A stretch of DNA of 64,000 nt from Gonocerus acuteangulatus (taxonomy: Eukaryota; Arthropoda; Insecta; Hemiptera; Coreidae): NCBI GenBank assembly GCA_946811695.1, contig OX328132.1, positions 59,016,449 through 59,080,448 on the forward strand, in the 5' to 3' direction. Positions 10,448 to 22,069 of this stretch are shown here, one piece after another. A program made the translations under genes and the position numbers. The first letter of the stretch is position 1. Every line of letters begins with the position of its first letter. Under the pieces are notes generated by a model. That model was not told the origin of the DNA. It did not search any database and saw nothing but the letters and a program-made list of their open reading frames with translations.

Positions 10448-11635
10448 ATCATGATGAGTTTTCGAGTTTACCTAAAACTTCAGGAAGCTAGAATGTCAAC
10501 TCTAAATGAATTTCTGACCAGCTGACTTCATATTGAAAAAAATACTTATACTACAAGGTTTATAATGTAATGCAGAAATAAAGAAACGGGTAATTTTACT
10601 CTACTAAAAAGAAAATACTAAAACTGAGAAATCGTAAGTGGCTCAAACCATATGAGCGGAATGCTCATTAGATCAGAAGTTCTAGTCCTAAAAAACTCTT
10701 TGCTAGAGTCTCTAATGCTCTGGCTCAGTTCGAAACTCGTGGCCAAAATGACTTGAGCTTTTCAATTCCTGTAAACTCATTGCTCCAGCCTTATATATTG
10801 AAAATCGGGCTCTATTTCAACACCATGTATATATTGTTTCCACCATATTTCACACAAGTACAATAAATATATTGTCTATGGTTTAACTTGCCTTTATCAA
10901 GAAGTCAGGATTATTCGGAACGATTTATTGGACGGGTGTTACATTCCTACAGTCCCCATTTCATCGGTACCTGTCCTTTGTATCTACCCGCATAATTTCT
11001 AATTTCCTAATCACCCAACGCACATTTACAAGTCGTTCACCGATCTCACCGAATCTTTCCCTCCATTAAATACGTTTACTAACACATTATCCCATTGTCG
11101 GCTTTGCCAAAAATAATTTAAACCTTGTACATTTGGTACTACCTCGTCCACGTACAGGAATTTTGGATTATCTTTTCTGATTCGCATTCAAACCGAGGTT
11201 CGCCAGACATTAATTAAATAAATTTGCTACAATTCTAATCTATGAGATAGACGTTTATGTTAAATTATACCTAATCGAAAGCCCCCCAACTTCAGAAGTT
11301 AACCATTAACAGTGTGGAATTAAAAATAAATCGGTTGATAAAGAATGAAGGGTTTTCCTTAAAAGCCCTCTTCCTATTCAAATCATTAGGAGTGAAGGTG
11401 TACCTTAAAGCTCCTACTCCCAGGAACCAACCTCAAGGGGTAGTGCTCGTTGGAGTGGGGGTTACTAGAAACTTTCCGCTCGTAAAGCTAAGTATAAGAA
11501 ATGGGCGCTCAGCTCATTCATCTGTCCAACACATAGAAGAATATACGTCCTACTTTTTTCTCCTCATCACAAGTCGCATTAACCCTTTGCGGAGGATGTA
11601 GCGTGAAATTCACCATATTATTATTGGAGAATGAA
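10448..11635. other. Intergenic sequence, no gene seen
   Basis: A 95-codon plus-strand ORF at 11314-11601 shows no recognisable motif. No repeats longer than a few tens of bases were seen. Confidence 0.4.
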
Positions 11636-11639
11636 CCGA

Positions 11640-12080
11640 TTTCGCCCAGCAAGGCGGGTAACGTTTGAAAACGCCACACTAGGTGGGCGGGGGATTACGC
11701 GAATACGCCGAACTTGGCTGGAGACACCGCACTAAGTAAGAGTTGTATTGCGTGAAAGTGACGTCTAGCCGGGTGCGAATGAGTATATATTCTGAAAGCG
11801 CCTCACTAGGCTGGGGGCATTGCCCCAAAGCTCTGCACTATGTGAGAGGTGTATTGCGTGAAAGTGCCGTCTAGCCGGGTGCGAATGATTGGATAGTCTG
11901 AAAGAGCCTCACCAGGCAGGGGGCATTGCCCCAAAGCGCCGCACTAAGTGAGAGGCGTATTGCACAAAAGTTTCGCACTAGCCAGGGGTGGGGGTGGTGG
12001 ATAACCGAATGCGCCGCACTAATCGGAGGATTACCCGAACGTGCCACACTAGGTGGAGCGATTAAATCAAATCCTATATT
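11640..12080. repeat. GC-rich minisatellite, ~35-bp units in 106-bp higher-order period
   Basis: Sub-units share the form GCGCC(G)CACTA, then a G-rich word, then GCATT or GATTAC. The longer word GTATTGCGTGAAAGTG starts at 11745, 11851 and (diverged) 11957, exactly 106 bp apart, so three sub-units make one higher-order unit. This is one of the few GC-rich blocks in the window. ORFs on both strands are repeat artefacts. Confidence 0.85.
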
Positions 12081-13730
12081 TAAATATGGCTCTTGCGGGA
12101 TCATATATATATTAAAGGTCCCGACGGATTTTTTTTTTCTTCTTCTTCTTTTTAAGACCGATAGGTTTAGCTTAAAAAAACATATTTATTTATTGAGCAT
12201 TTTCCTTTTCACTGTATTAAACATTGTCATTGCGCTCGAAAGCAATTAGAAACTACAAGACATGTGGCCGATCACGCACTTCCACAATTATTTGTACAGC
12301 GAGATTCGAATCCCAATGCCTATGGTCTTCTTCTTAACGAGTTTATTTAGCGCCACTCAGGAATGTGGTCGTTTGTATGTAGTATCTTTATCATAATGTA
12401 CTTTCTATTATACATATATTTAAAATGTTTCAGTGTTGGAGCCTTCTTTTCCATAAGGCAATTATCCCGCCTAACACCGAACAGTATTACCCATTCTGAC
12501 AGGTATGAAAAATTATTCTAAGCTCTTATTGTTACAAATGTCAATAACTATATTATTTTTACTTAAATTATATATTATTTAAAAAAATGTTTTCCCGGGC
12601 TCTAGGTAGCCGGGGGTTTTCACCCTAAAATAGGTACTATTATTTTCTTTTTCCGCGTATAAGTACTCCTCTATCGTAACTGAAACTTGCGAAAATGTAA
12701 TATTTGTTAACAATGTGTACAAGCAAAGAGCTGAGGCATTATAGAAAATGAATTATATTTCTTGAATAAAACTTTAGATAAGCTTCTTGAAAGTTTTAAA
12801 TAACTTTAATTAAGCTTAGTTCCAATAACTTTATGAGGTTTGTTCAAGTATATATCAAGTGGCTCCACAGTGTTTAATGCCAAAATGTATAGAAACAAAT
12901 ATCCAAATATCTACCTCACAGGAGCTGCGACACCTGGACAGATTCCTTAGCTAAGCAATAGCTTCTCATAAGTATAGTTACTTCTAAAACAACTTTACAA
13001 AACCTTAAATAAAGCTGATATGGATTGTAGCTAGGAGCTGGACAAAGGCGTATTCTCTATTCGTTATAATGTTACGTAGGGAGACAATAAAACAGCTATT
13101 CTTTTTAAATCCATGTTTGTAACAATTAAAATATAATGCTTACTTCCCACACTCCTGCAGGGATACTAATGTTGTGTGCATAAATTCGAATCGAGCCCCT
13201 TGATGAAAGGAGAAGAAATCGTGCCGTGAGGTAGTTCTCGTGATGGGAGCCCGGACTCCATGACCTCGTTGTTCATTGATCACTATTCAACCATTCCCAA
13301 AATCTGGGTCGTTCAAATCTTCGTCTTCCTAATTGATAGTAGAATAGAATCGAAGCCAGAATGAACCTTGTTTTTTTGTTGTTTTTTTTTTAAAAATACT
13401 CTTGACCTGGCGACCATTACCATACATCATAATACTCCCGTTGCAAAACTTTGAGCTGTTTTGTTGAACAAAATCTATTGTAGAATATTATTTTTTTTTA
13501 AGAAACCGAACGCCATAAAGGAGGCTTATCTTCATGACCGCAATAAGTACTATGCACTGTGCTTCCATATCGAAAATGGAAACTTTTAAATCTTTCGTCC
13601 ACAGGAGATGCGAAGGTAGATTATAAAACTCATTTTCTTATAAGAAGAATTAGTTTCCCTGACCCTGACAAATTCTAGCTTTTAAATCTTTCGAATAACT
13701 GTTTGCTAAACCGTTTTGACGTGCTTCCTA
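12081..13730. other. AT-rich intergenic sequence
   Basis: No coding potential. Low-complexity T and AT runs are present, and nothing was assigned. Confidence 0.5.
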
Positions 13731-13734
13731 ATCA

Positions 13735-14890
13735 CGATAGCACATCGCAATGATCATTGATGACCATTCGTGCAAAATACTTGTTCAAATCTGTTTCCGA
13801 GCTTAACCATTTCGGTTTTGTTTTCTAGCAAATCAATGAGCTATTGACCATAAGATCTGACCCCAAAAATCATTGACTACCGACCTTCCAAAACACCAAT
13901 TCGGGTCATTAAAATCTCTCTTCATGCTTAATGATTTCCGTTTTTTTTTTCTCGAGAAAATCAATGATCTCATAACCGTAAGAGCTCATTGCAGTAGTTA
14001 TCGATATCCATTCTCACACTGCAACTATTAGGGTCGTTAAAATCCCTTTTCTTACTCAACGATATAGGGCTTCTGATTTTGGAAACACATTGGCCAATAA
14101 CGATGACACCTTATCGCAATGATCATTGATGACCATTCGTGCAAAATATCTGTTCAAATCTGTTTTCGTGCTTAACGATTTCGGTTTCGTTTTCTTGCAA
14201 ATCAATGAGCTGACGACCGTAAGATCCTACCGCAATGATCATTGATTACCGACCTTCCTAAACACCAATTCGGGCCATTCAAATCTCTCTTCGTGCTTAA
14301 TGATTTCCGTTTTTCTTTTTGTTAGCTAAGAAATCCATGGTCTCATGACCGTAACACCTGATTGCAGTGATCATTGATATCCATTCTCATACTTCAACTA
14401 TTTGGGTCGTTTAAATCTGTTTCTGTACTTAACGATTTCGCGTTTGTTTTCTAACAAATCAATGAGCTGATGACCGTAAGATTTGACCACAATGATCGCT
14501 GATTACCGTCCTTCCAAAACACCAATTCGGGCCATTCAAATCTCTCTTCGTGCTTAATGATTTCCGTTTGTGTTTCCGTTTTCTAAAAAATCTATGATCT
14601 CATGACCGTAAGATCTGATTACAGTGATCATTGATATCCAATTATCATACTCCAACTATTAGGGTCTTTCAAATCTGTTTTGTTACTCAGCGATTTAGGG
14701 CTTGTGATTTTGGAAACGCCTTGGCAACTAACGATGATACCTGAGCGTAATGATCATTGGTCACTAATCTTGCAGAACAGTCATTAAGGATGTTCAAATA
14801 TTCTTACCTGCCCAATGAGTTACGGCTTGTGTCTCAGGAAATCTATGACGCAATGACGAGACCTGATTTTTACCTTTCGAAATTTCGTAT
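13735..14890. repeat. ~123-bp minisatellite with ~370-bp trimeric higher-order unit
   Basis: About nine units each carry a CAATGATCATTGAT-like word near 13752, 13870, 13997, 14122, 14238, 14372, 14494, 14629 and 14753. Units alternate in type after that word: GACCATTCG, then TACCGACCTTCC, then ATCCATTCTCA. The cycle repeats at 13752 and 14122 (370 bp), and less cleanly thereafter. Unit order breaks down towards the right end, as expected for unequal exchange. Confidence 0.85.
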
Positions 14891-15017
14891 TTTTTAATTC
14901 AACGATTTAACAGATGTATGTTAAATCGTTACTCCTTCATTATAACAATGGGACCCGATATTAATAATCATTAAATCTCACAAATCACAAATGGTTTATT
15001 CCGCTGACCCTTTACTT

Positions 15018-15635
15018 AATTTTCGAATTTTCGTGCTAGGTCGAAAAAAGGAACTTCACAAGACAGCTACACCAACTTTGTTTCGTTCCTACAAGTTCTC
15101 ACCTTTTTGGCGCCTCTTCAGGGGAACAAATTACCAATATAAAATTTACAGACTCAACTTGTCGAGGAGAACTTTCCATAAGTCTTATGGCCACGTCTTG
15201 ACTGGGCATGTTCTGAAAGAATCCGGTATGGCGAAATATTGTGCGGCTATCGATAATCGATATGTCACATGTTTATTAACTTATTTGACAAAAAATAAAA
15301 AAAATGTTTCAATTTGAGGGGGGAAGAGGGTTTTAATTTTTAAGACTACCTATATTTCTTCTGGAATTTAATTTTAACCATATGACATATCGATTATCAA
15401 TAGGCTCACTATATTCCGCCATATTGGATTCTTTCAGACCATGACCAGTCTAGACGTGACCCTACTGGTGGAATGTTCTCCTCGTCAAGTTGAGGCTGTA
15501 AGTTTTATATTTGTAACTTGTTCTCCTGAAGTGGCACCAAAAAGGTGAGAAACATGTAGGGACGAGATAAAGTTGGTGTAACAGTGTGAAGTTTTTATTA
15601 TTTGGCCTTCCGACTAGCAGGAAAATTCAAATCTT
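15018..15635. repeat. Diverged inverted repeat, ~270-bp arms, ~80-bp spacer
   Basis: The left arm (15018-15285) and right arm (15367-15635) are reverse complements with many substitutions. Shared words include ACACCAACTTTG / CAAAGTTGGTGT-type, CACCTTTTTGG / CCAAAAAGGTG and GAATCC..TATGGCG. The words CCTGAAG and GAACGAAAC resemble Penelope tails, so this may be an old inverted pair of retroelement tails. A 108-codon ORF on the left arm is not credible as a gene. Confidence 0.75.
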
Positions 15636-17455
15636 TTTTTTTTTTTTTTTTGACCCAGATTTTAGATGAAACTGGTGTCTCTTGAATTTACACTGTTAGC
15701 TCGTGATTTCCATCGGCTCTTGAATTGAGTTCAGTTTGTTTTTCAACGTGAGAAAAAAAATTGGGATTCAGGTCCTCCACTCCTTGTGGATCGATTTCGC
15801 TGATTTACTTACTCCCTGATGCTCAGATTACAGCTCCAGAAGACTATATTATTGCAGTCTCGAACGCCAAAGAGGAACTCATGGTGTGTATTTGATGTGA
15901 GAGCGTGTGATAGGGAAAATGTTTGGAAGGCAGTAGGAACAAGATTGTAGATAAGCATTGTTGAATAGAATAGGCCTAGGTTACGCTTCGCTGGAACCGG
16001 TTCCCTTGCATTAACACTTCAAAACCACATTTACAGGACATTGGGACACGTTATAGTGTGTGTCATCTCGAACTCTGAATATCAAACGTGATAACGTAAT
16101 AAATTCTTCTCCTTACCATCAAGAGTCACTCTGAAAGATCTTTTGCAAAGCTAATATCCGTCGAGTTGGCTTCAAGAGATTTGTCCTCACTCATGAGGTA
16201 TAAAAGCAGAAATGTATTTTATTATCTTCAAATGTATTTGAGTGATTGGCGAACAACTCAACACCTGGACGCAATTCAAATATACAAAGATCAGCAGCAA
16301 CAATTTTTATTCCTTCAAGAAACTCATATGCGTGGGGTATACAGATATTTGTTCTCATAATAAACAAATTGATGAACTAGCAATATTGGAATCAAATTAT
16401 TATTGCTGTCCGCGGTTACGTTGCAAATAAATAGTGTGAAATGAAAGTAATTATTTATTTATTATTTTAATAATTGAGTTGTCCTGTCACCGTGAGATCT
16501 AAGGCGTGCGCTTTGTGTGAAGCGCTTTGCGCTAGGTGTGATGGCTTTTCTTTAAAAAATAAAAAGGCATCAGTCATATCCTGGCTAGAAAAGGGTGTTA
16601 AGCTGTCGAAAACCCGTCCCGAAATATCATGTATAAGTGGACGTTAAAATTTAAATTAATAAATAATTGAGTCAGCTGTAATACGTGTCATGTTCATCTC
16701 CTCAGTTTATTCAGCTCCTGTGGGACGGACCTCTTTTATCTTAATTCCGAATGCTTTCAAATATATTAAAACAGGAACAATATCTTTCTTTATCATAATC
16801 GTAGGCTATGTTTTCCAGGACTGGAATTATAGGTTCCAGTTATCAGTGATATAACCTATTTCTGTATGAAGAGACCTGGTTCCAGTTGGGTAGACCTATT
16901 GTTGCGAGTAGGTACTGCAAGGTCATTCCATGCGCCGCCTATTGTGCAAGTGACGTATGGTTACTACCTATAAAAGATATTTAATAACTTCACAAAGGGT
17001 CTATTTCTATCTTGTATCGGAAAAAGATATAAGAACTACTTATGGGCTCTCTGCTTATCATGTATAGAGAAGTCCTTCAACTATCAGCCAGGAATAGCCC
17101 GTCCATTAAAGACATATTTAATGCTATTCAGCCTTTTTCGACATTACCGTCAATCCTCCGGCTAAATGGTATTTTATTAGTAAAATACGTTTTAGAGGGG
17201 ATATTACTTTTATAGAGAGTTATTTTTAAGATATAAATAGGAAAAATTAACTTAAGTGAGGTTCACCGGTTGAGCTTGAAAGTAAACCTCACGTTTTAGG
17301 GATAATTTATTGTTGTACGGCTGGTTTGCAGTGAAGGATTATTTAAGAAAGTTTGGTAAGCTTTTATAGATCCGCAAAACTGAAGTCTGTGACGTAGAGA
17401 ACTTGAATCATCAAGATCCTTGAGTGGCTGCTCCGATGAGTAGAACTTGTGAGTC
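15636..17455. other. Intergenic sequence, no gene seen
   Basis: Two short overlapping plus-strand ORFs at 16.17-16.43 kb are not recognisable. Small internal word repeats occur at about 16.50-16.55 kb (GCGCTTTG). Nothing else was supported. Confidence 0.4.
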
Positions 17456-17464
17456 TTGAAGTTC

Positions 17465-17697
17465 CATGGGCGTATATAATGGGGGGCTGCAGCCCCCCCC
17501 CTCCCGAAATCGGTAAAAATGTGTCATAAAAACCTTAAACATAAATTAAATAAGTTCGCTTAGTTACGAAGAAATAATTACTTTTGGGTGTAATAGCGTT
17601 TTAATTGGCTAACTATCCCAAGTTCTAGATTGTTAGAATTCCATACCCCTCAAATGCTCCAAGCAACTCCTGAAATTATTTTCTATATACGCCCATG
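17465..17697. mobile_element. hAT-type MITE, family M1, copy b
   Basis: This 233-bp element has ends CATGGGCGTATATA and TATATACGCCCATG. The flanks TGAAGTTC (17457-17464) and TTAAGTTC (17698-17705) match at 7 of 8 positions, an aged 8-bp target duplication. It is shorter than copy a because the right-hand C-rich block is missing. Confidence 0.9.
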
Positions 17698-17705
17698 TTA
17701 AGTTC

Positions 17706-19030
17706 TGCACCAAACCTTAAATCTTCCATCTTTTTTCCCTTCAATGTTAGCCCAAAATGTTTGTTGCAAAATGTTGGAAGTCCCAAAACATGATTCAGTA
17801 TTATATTACATGAGAACTTCGGCTGAAATCCTTACTGTCATACTTCATTTCCTTTCTGGGATTATAGTCTTTATTGTTTAAAATCAAATAGAGTTTATCT
17901 CCAGGTTATAACCCCAGATTACCAACTTTTGTAAGCAGGAATGGAGAAGTAGAAAAATTCCTTAACATGTTCATTGTAAGTTAGGGCCATGGCCCCAAAG
18001 TCCATGACCTACTTAACGAGCATACCTACCTAATAGGGAAGACAATTCTCAAATAGGCCGTGTAGTGAAGGAACGTTTGACGGGAGTAAATTTGTAAATA
18101 GGTAAGGCATCCTCTCGAAAAGGGTTGCTAAAGTCCCCTACTTGAAAAGTGTCAGTTAACAGACCCCTTAAGATAACTATCGGCGTCTGCTTTCTAAATT
18201 TCAAGGTATTTTCCAACGTTCACAGTTCTTTCTTAGATTTATACATTTAATGTTTCATGAAATCTTTCATTTTACGATGGAAGGTTCGGCATTTTCGAAC
18301 ATGAAAACATAGTCCGATATGCCTCTAGATGGACGAAGAAAAGAGTTACCTGAGAAAATAGAAGTGGAATACTGCAGTAATAATCTGTTTCGAGTGGTTG
18401 CACGCTACCTTCTTCCGCCATGTGGTTGGCTCGTCACCGCCCACCAATTATATAGTCGGACTCTCGACAAGAACTCCTAGTCGGCCTCCACATTTGCATC
18501 ATTAGAGACTACGATGCAAATAATAAACGAGACCGCCTGAAAAGAAAGAAAGGTATAAGTAATGGCTTGAGGCTTTTTTTCTTATTTGACCTTAAGAAAT
18601 ATGGGTATAATCTAAAGGAAATCTGGTGGGAAGCTTCACAAAGCTTTCCATTCCTCCATAGAAATATCATATAGCCATTAACCTTCATATCTCTGTGTGA
18701 CATACTAAACCATAGTGATGCTATCAGAATACCTCGCATGAATCGTCATTTGAAGATAAGTTTAACGATCACATCACCTTCGACATTTTATCTAGTTTTT
18801 CTTAGCATAAGTAGACCCTGACTGAGAAATAAAAAAGGTAGAAGAATGTAAGTAATTGATAAAATCTTGTTCACAATTCTCTGAACGACAAGGAAGAATT
18901 CCGAATATTACGTTCTTTCTATTTCACAGGAATGTTATTTTCCTTTGTTAGGTGTGCATTGAACAATGTTGTGGCGTGGGTTGGAAGCAAGATGGTGTAA
19001 AGACCATATTTGCTTTTCTTGTGTGCGAGA
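17706..19030. other. Intergenic sequence with one promoter-like patch
   Basis: No credible ORF. The patch at 18.43-18.52 kb is listed separately. Confidence 0.4.
18430..18521 (+). promoter_or_regulatory. Weak promoter-like patch with inverted octamer
   Basis: CACCGCCC, CCAAT and TTATATAG follow each other at about 18437-18458 in a GC-richer stretch. Downstream, ATTTGCATC (18492-18500) and GATGCAAAT (18513-18521) form a perfect 9-bp inverted pair of the POU octamer word with a 12-bp spacer. No gene was found next to it, so this may be chance. Confidence 0.15.
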
Positions 19031-19036
19031 TATTAT

Positions 19037-19308
19037 TCCAAGTGGTTATATCGTCGATACAAATGCAAACTACCGAATGTGAAAAAACCTATTTTTCATT
19101 TTAAATCTTGGCTGATGCACGGCTATTTCTCGAATCTAAGTTCACACAATGAAAGAACAATGGGAACAGTGGGAATGCAACCACTGTCATAAAGTCGAAT
19201 CTGCCGATTATTTGACTGCCCAAAAGCAAGGTAATAAATAAAAGTATTTTCACTCTTGAAAGTGATGATTTTCACATTCGTTACTTTGCTTTTGCATCGA
19301 CGATATAA
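19037..19308. repeat. Inverted repeat, ~48-bp arms, ~170-bp spacer
   Basis: TTATATCGTCGATACAAATG at about 19046 and its diverged complement CATCGACGATATAAG near 19298 extend into AACTACCGAATGTGAAAA-type sequence on both sides. The short ORFs at 19010-19192 and 19256-19597 overlap this structure and are probably not genes. Confidence 0.65.
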
Positions 19309-19536
19309 GCAAGCTAATAAGAAACCTACGAAATTTCAGCATGGGTATCTAATAAACGGGAACCTGCAAAACATATTTCTCGTTTTGGACGAGACCGCGT
19401 TATTGATTATCCAAATGATTGGTGATGATGATGTATTTTATGCTGGTTTACTATCCCTGATGATGGATAGGTTTAGAACTAGCATGGGGTGGGAAAATTA
19501 TACTAGCCCTATTCAGTATGCACTTCATTGCCCATA

Positions 19537-19782
19537 CATGGGCGTATATAAGGGGGGGGGGGGTTGCAGCCCCCAGAAATTTCGATTTAATCGATAAAAA
19601 TGTGTCATAAACCCCTTAGAAATAAATTAGATAAGATCACTTAGTTCATAAAAAAAATATTTTGGGTGGTTTTAGTTGGCTTAAACTATTCCAAGTTCTA
19701 GATTGTTATCCCATACCCCGGAAATGGTCCCAACCGCCCCCCAAATTTTCCCTCCTGAAAATATTTCCTATATTCGCCCATG
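19537..19782. mobile_element. hAT-type MITE, family M1, copy c
   Basis: The left end is CATGGGCGTATATAAGG followed by a long G run. The right end is TATATTCGCCCATG. The flanks TGCCCATA and TGCCAATA agree at 7 of 8 positions as an 8-bp target duplication. The internal CACTTAGTT and TTTTAGTTGGC words match copies a and b. Confidence 0.9.
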
Positions 19783-19859
19783 TGCCAATACTTGGGGTTT
19801 TGTCCAGCAACTTATTTAGATAAGTGAACCAATTTGGAAGTGACGGCCAATAAGTGACG

Positions 19860-20175
19860 TTTCCACCAATAGCCTGGGTGCCTAATGACCCCGAGGTGTG
19901 GGTAGGTCCTTGGGGGTGGCTCAGGTATTTAATGGCGTATTCAGCCTATGATACACTTTATATCCAATATATGACGTAGCCTAGAAGTAATAGTGTAAGT
20001 GTTGAGAGGCCTACTGACTCCGAGGTTTTAGCCATGAGGAATGCCTTATTCTGCTATATTCTTATGCGTATGATACTTCCAATATTTGATATTTTCCCTA
20101 ATATCCTGAAAGCGATAGTCCAGGTCGGAAGGTGGCCAGGGGGCGTACTGACTCCTAGGTGTCGGTAGACCCAGG
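19860..20175. repeat. ~140-bp tandem repeat, ~2.3 copies
   Basis: The word CCTA(A/C)TGACYCCGAGGTGT recurs near 19869, 20012 and 20141, with CAGGGGGTGG-type sequence after the first and third. Confidence 0.75.
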
Positions 20176-20189
20176 GGGTGGTTCGGGGT

Positions 20190-20470
20190 GGGCTTCGAGG
20201 GTAGTTATGAAGTTCTCTTTCCCGCATGCGCAGAGCTCGGTTCGGACCTGTTACTTTGCTGCTCAGTCTAGCGGACGGCTCGGCGCGAGGAGTATCGCAC
20301 GCGGACCTCTGACAGCGGTAACTAACAATATCTAGCCTAGCTTTAGTTTGAGGCTGCTCCCCTTAGGCAGAGCCCGCTACCAGTTCGGCCGGATATACCA
20401 CATCGGGTCGGCCTATCTACGCGCCGTATGATGGAACTTGGCCAATGCCCGGCCACCGCCTCCCCTCCTC
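20190..20470 (+). promoter_or_regulatory. GC-rich, CpG-containing island; candidate promoter or first exon
   Basis: This ~280-bp block is clearly richer in G+C and CpG than the kilobases around it. It holds an NRF-1-like word GCATGCGCAG (20224-20233). About 32 bp downstream is TCAGTC (20263-20268), which matches the arthropod initiator consensus. A possible splice donor AGCG|GTAACT follows at about 20319. I found no downstream ORF to attach. The preceding tandem repeat is also GC-rich, so repeat origin is an alternative. Confidence 0.25.
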
Positions 20471-22065
20471 TCTTAAAGCACCCTTCATTTATTCGGACTT
20501 AAAGGAAAATATTATTTGTGAAAATTCCCTCTTACAAAAAAAGGTCTAGATTTTTTCTTTCATCCTTAATTTGTTTGTAAGATTTTTCAATTTAAAGATT
20601 TTTATACATTTCATACATATATTCGATTCGGTAAGCATGGGGCTATGAACATAACCTATTTAACCATTAGTACCAACCTTAACATTGTAAATGATCATTT
20701 CTGCAATGCGTTATTTTATTCTTAATAACACGTAGCTACATTTTTATGAAAGGAATATAAAAAAAAATAGGAACAGAAAAACGTTAGACTACTAAAATTT
20801 TAAAAGTATAACAAAACGTGAAATCTCAGGACGTTAAAATCTCCTTTTTTATTCTGCTTTCATATTAATTTCTCAATATTCTTTTGTTGTTGTTGGTTGG
20901 TAATTCCTAATGTGTTGTAAATCGTAAAACAACATTAGCCATTTTGTCCCATTTCCTGAAAAATAGTGCACATCCTGGGTTTGACCGATAACTTTATTCT
21001 TACGGGTTGTTTTTATTTAACTTTGGGATATTTTATTATTTACCCAAAAAGAGAAAAAAGTGTTGTATCTGAATTCATTCAACTCGAGCCTTATTTAATG
21101 ATTATAATTTAATACAATAATTAAATAATTTCCAAGTTATTGGCTCTTTGCTGTACATTTGCAAAAGCACAGAAAACCTAAAAGTTAAAGGTCAATCCGA
21201 CTAAAAATCATTATACCGACAATCGGCGCCCATTTATATTCAGCTAGGAGCTTCTTTTTTTAGCGCCTTTATAGATATTATAGATTTAGCCTTATGCAAT
21301 ATATATATATATACATATATACTATTTGATGAGCTTTAAAACAAATTAAGAAAATTTGGGCTACAAATTATATCTTTAAATGTTGTTTCGAAATCGTCAT
21401 CCTGTTATTTAGGTAGATAATAGGGTAGTAAGGTAGATTTCACTAATACAATTACTTACTATAATAATATTATTAGATGTAGATTTATCGAAATAATTAT
21501 ATCATTTACCTACAAATTAGATTAACTAATATTATATATTTTCAACCAAAGAATTTATAGTGAATACAAGAGGTAGTGCCACCAAATACCTTTTGTTTTC
21601 GGGCGATCAAATTATTTTAGCCTATATAGTAATGCTTTATGCTAAAAGCAACTTTTTATATGCCCGTAATTAAACAATGAATAAATGAAAAATATTTACA
21701 ATAATTTTAATTGTCTGGAAATATCTACCATCAGAGAACTGATATATCACACCCTATAATAATTACGATGAAGTAAGATTTTGCTAAACAATGATAAAGC
21801 TAGATTTTCCTCTTCGTATTCCGTACAGATTGAGGGAAAAAAGAATCTAAACGCGTGAAGAAGTTGGGTCTGGGTTGGGCGAAGTTTAGGAATCATTTTC
21901 GTAAACTATTTAGCTTAATGTGGAGTGTGTGATCTTGCTTGATTGATGCAATAGCACTTCAAGCATTTTCCCTCTAGCCATTTACTAGAAGGAACTTTAA
22001 ATAATGAAATTACTGCAAACCCAGGCAAGAAGGGATCCGTAGGCGTCTTAAGTTCAGGAAGAGCT
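20471..22065. other. AT-rich intergenic sequence
   Basis: No coding potential. A short (TA)n run lies near 21.30 kb, and a diverged copy of the 6.6-kb dispersed repeat near 21.70-21.77 kb. Confidence 0.45.
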
Positions 22066-22069
22066 GTAA

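Noticed and set aside
11871..12249. ORFs of 77 and 107 codons on opposite strands
   Set aside because: They cover the GC-rich 106-bp array, where stops are rare by composition.
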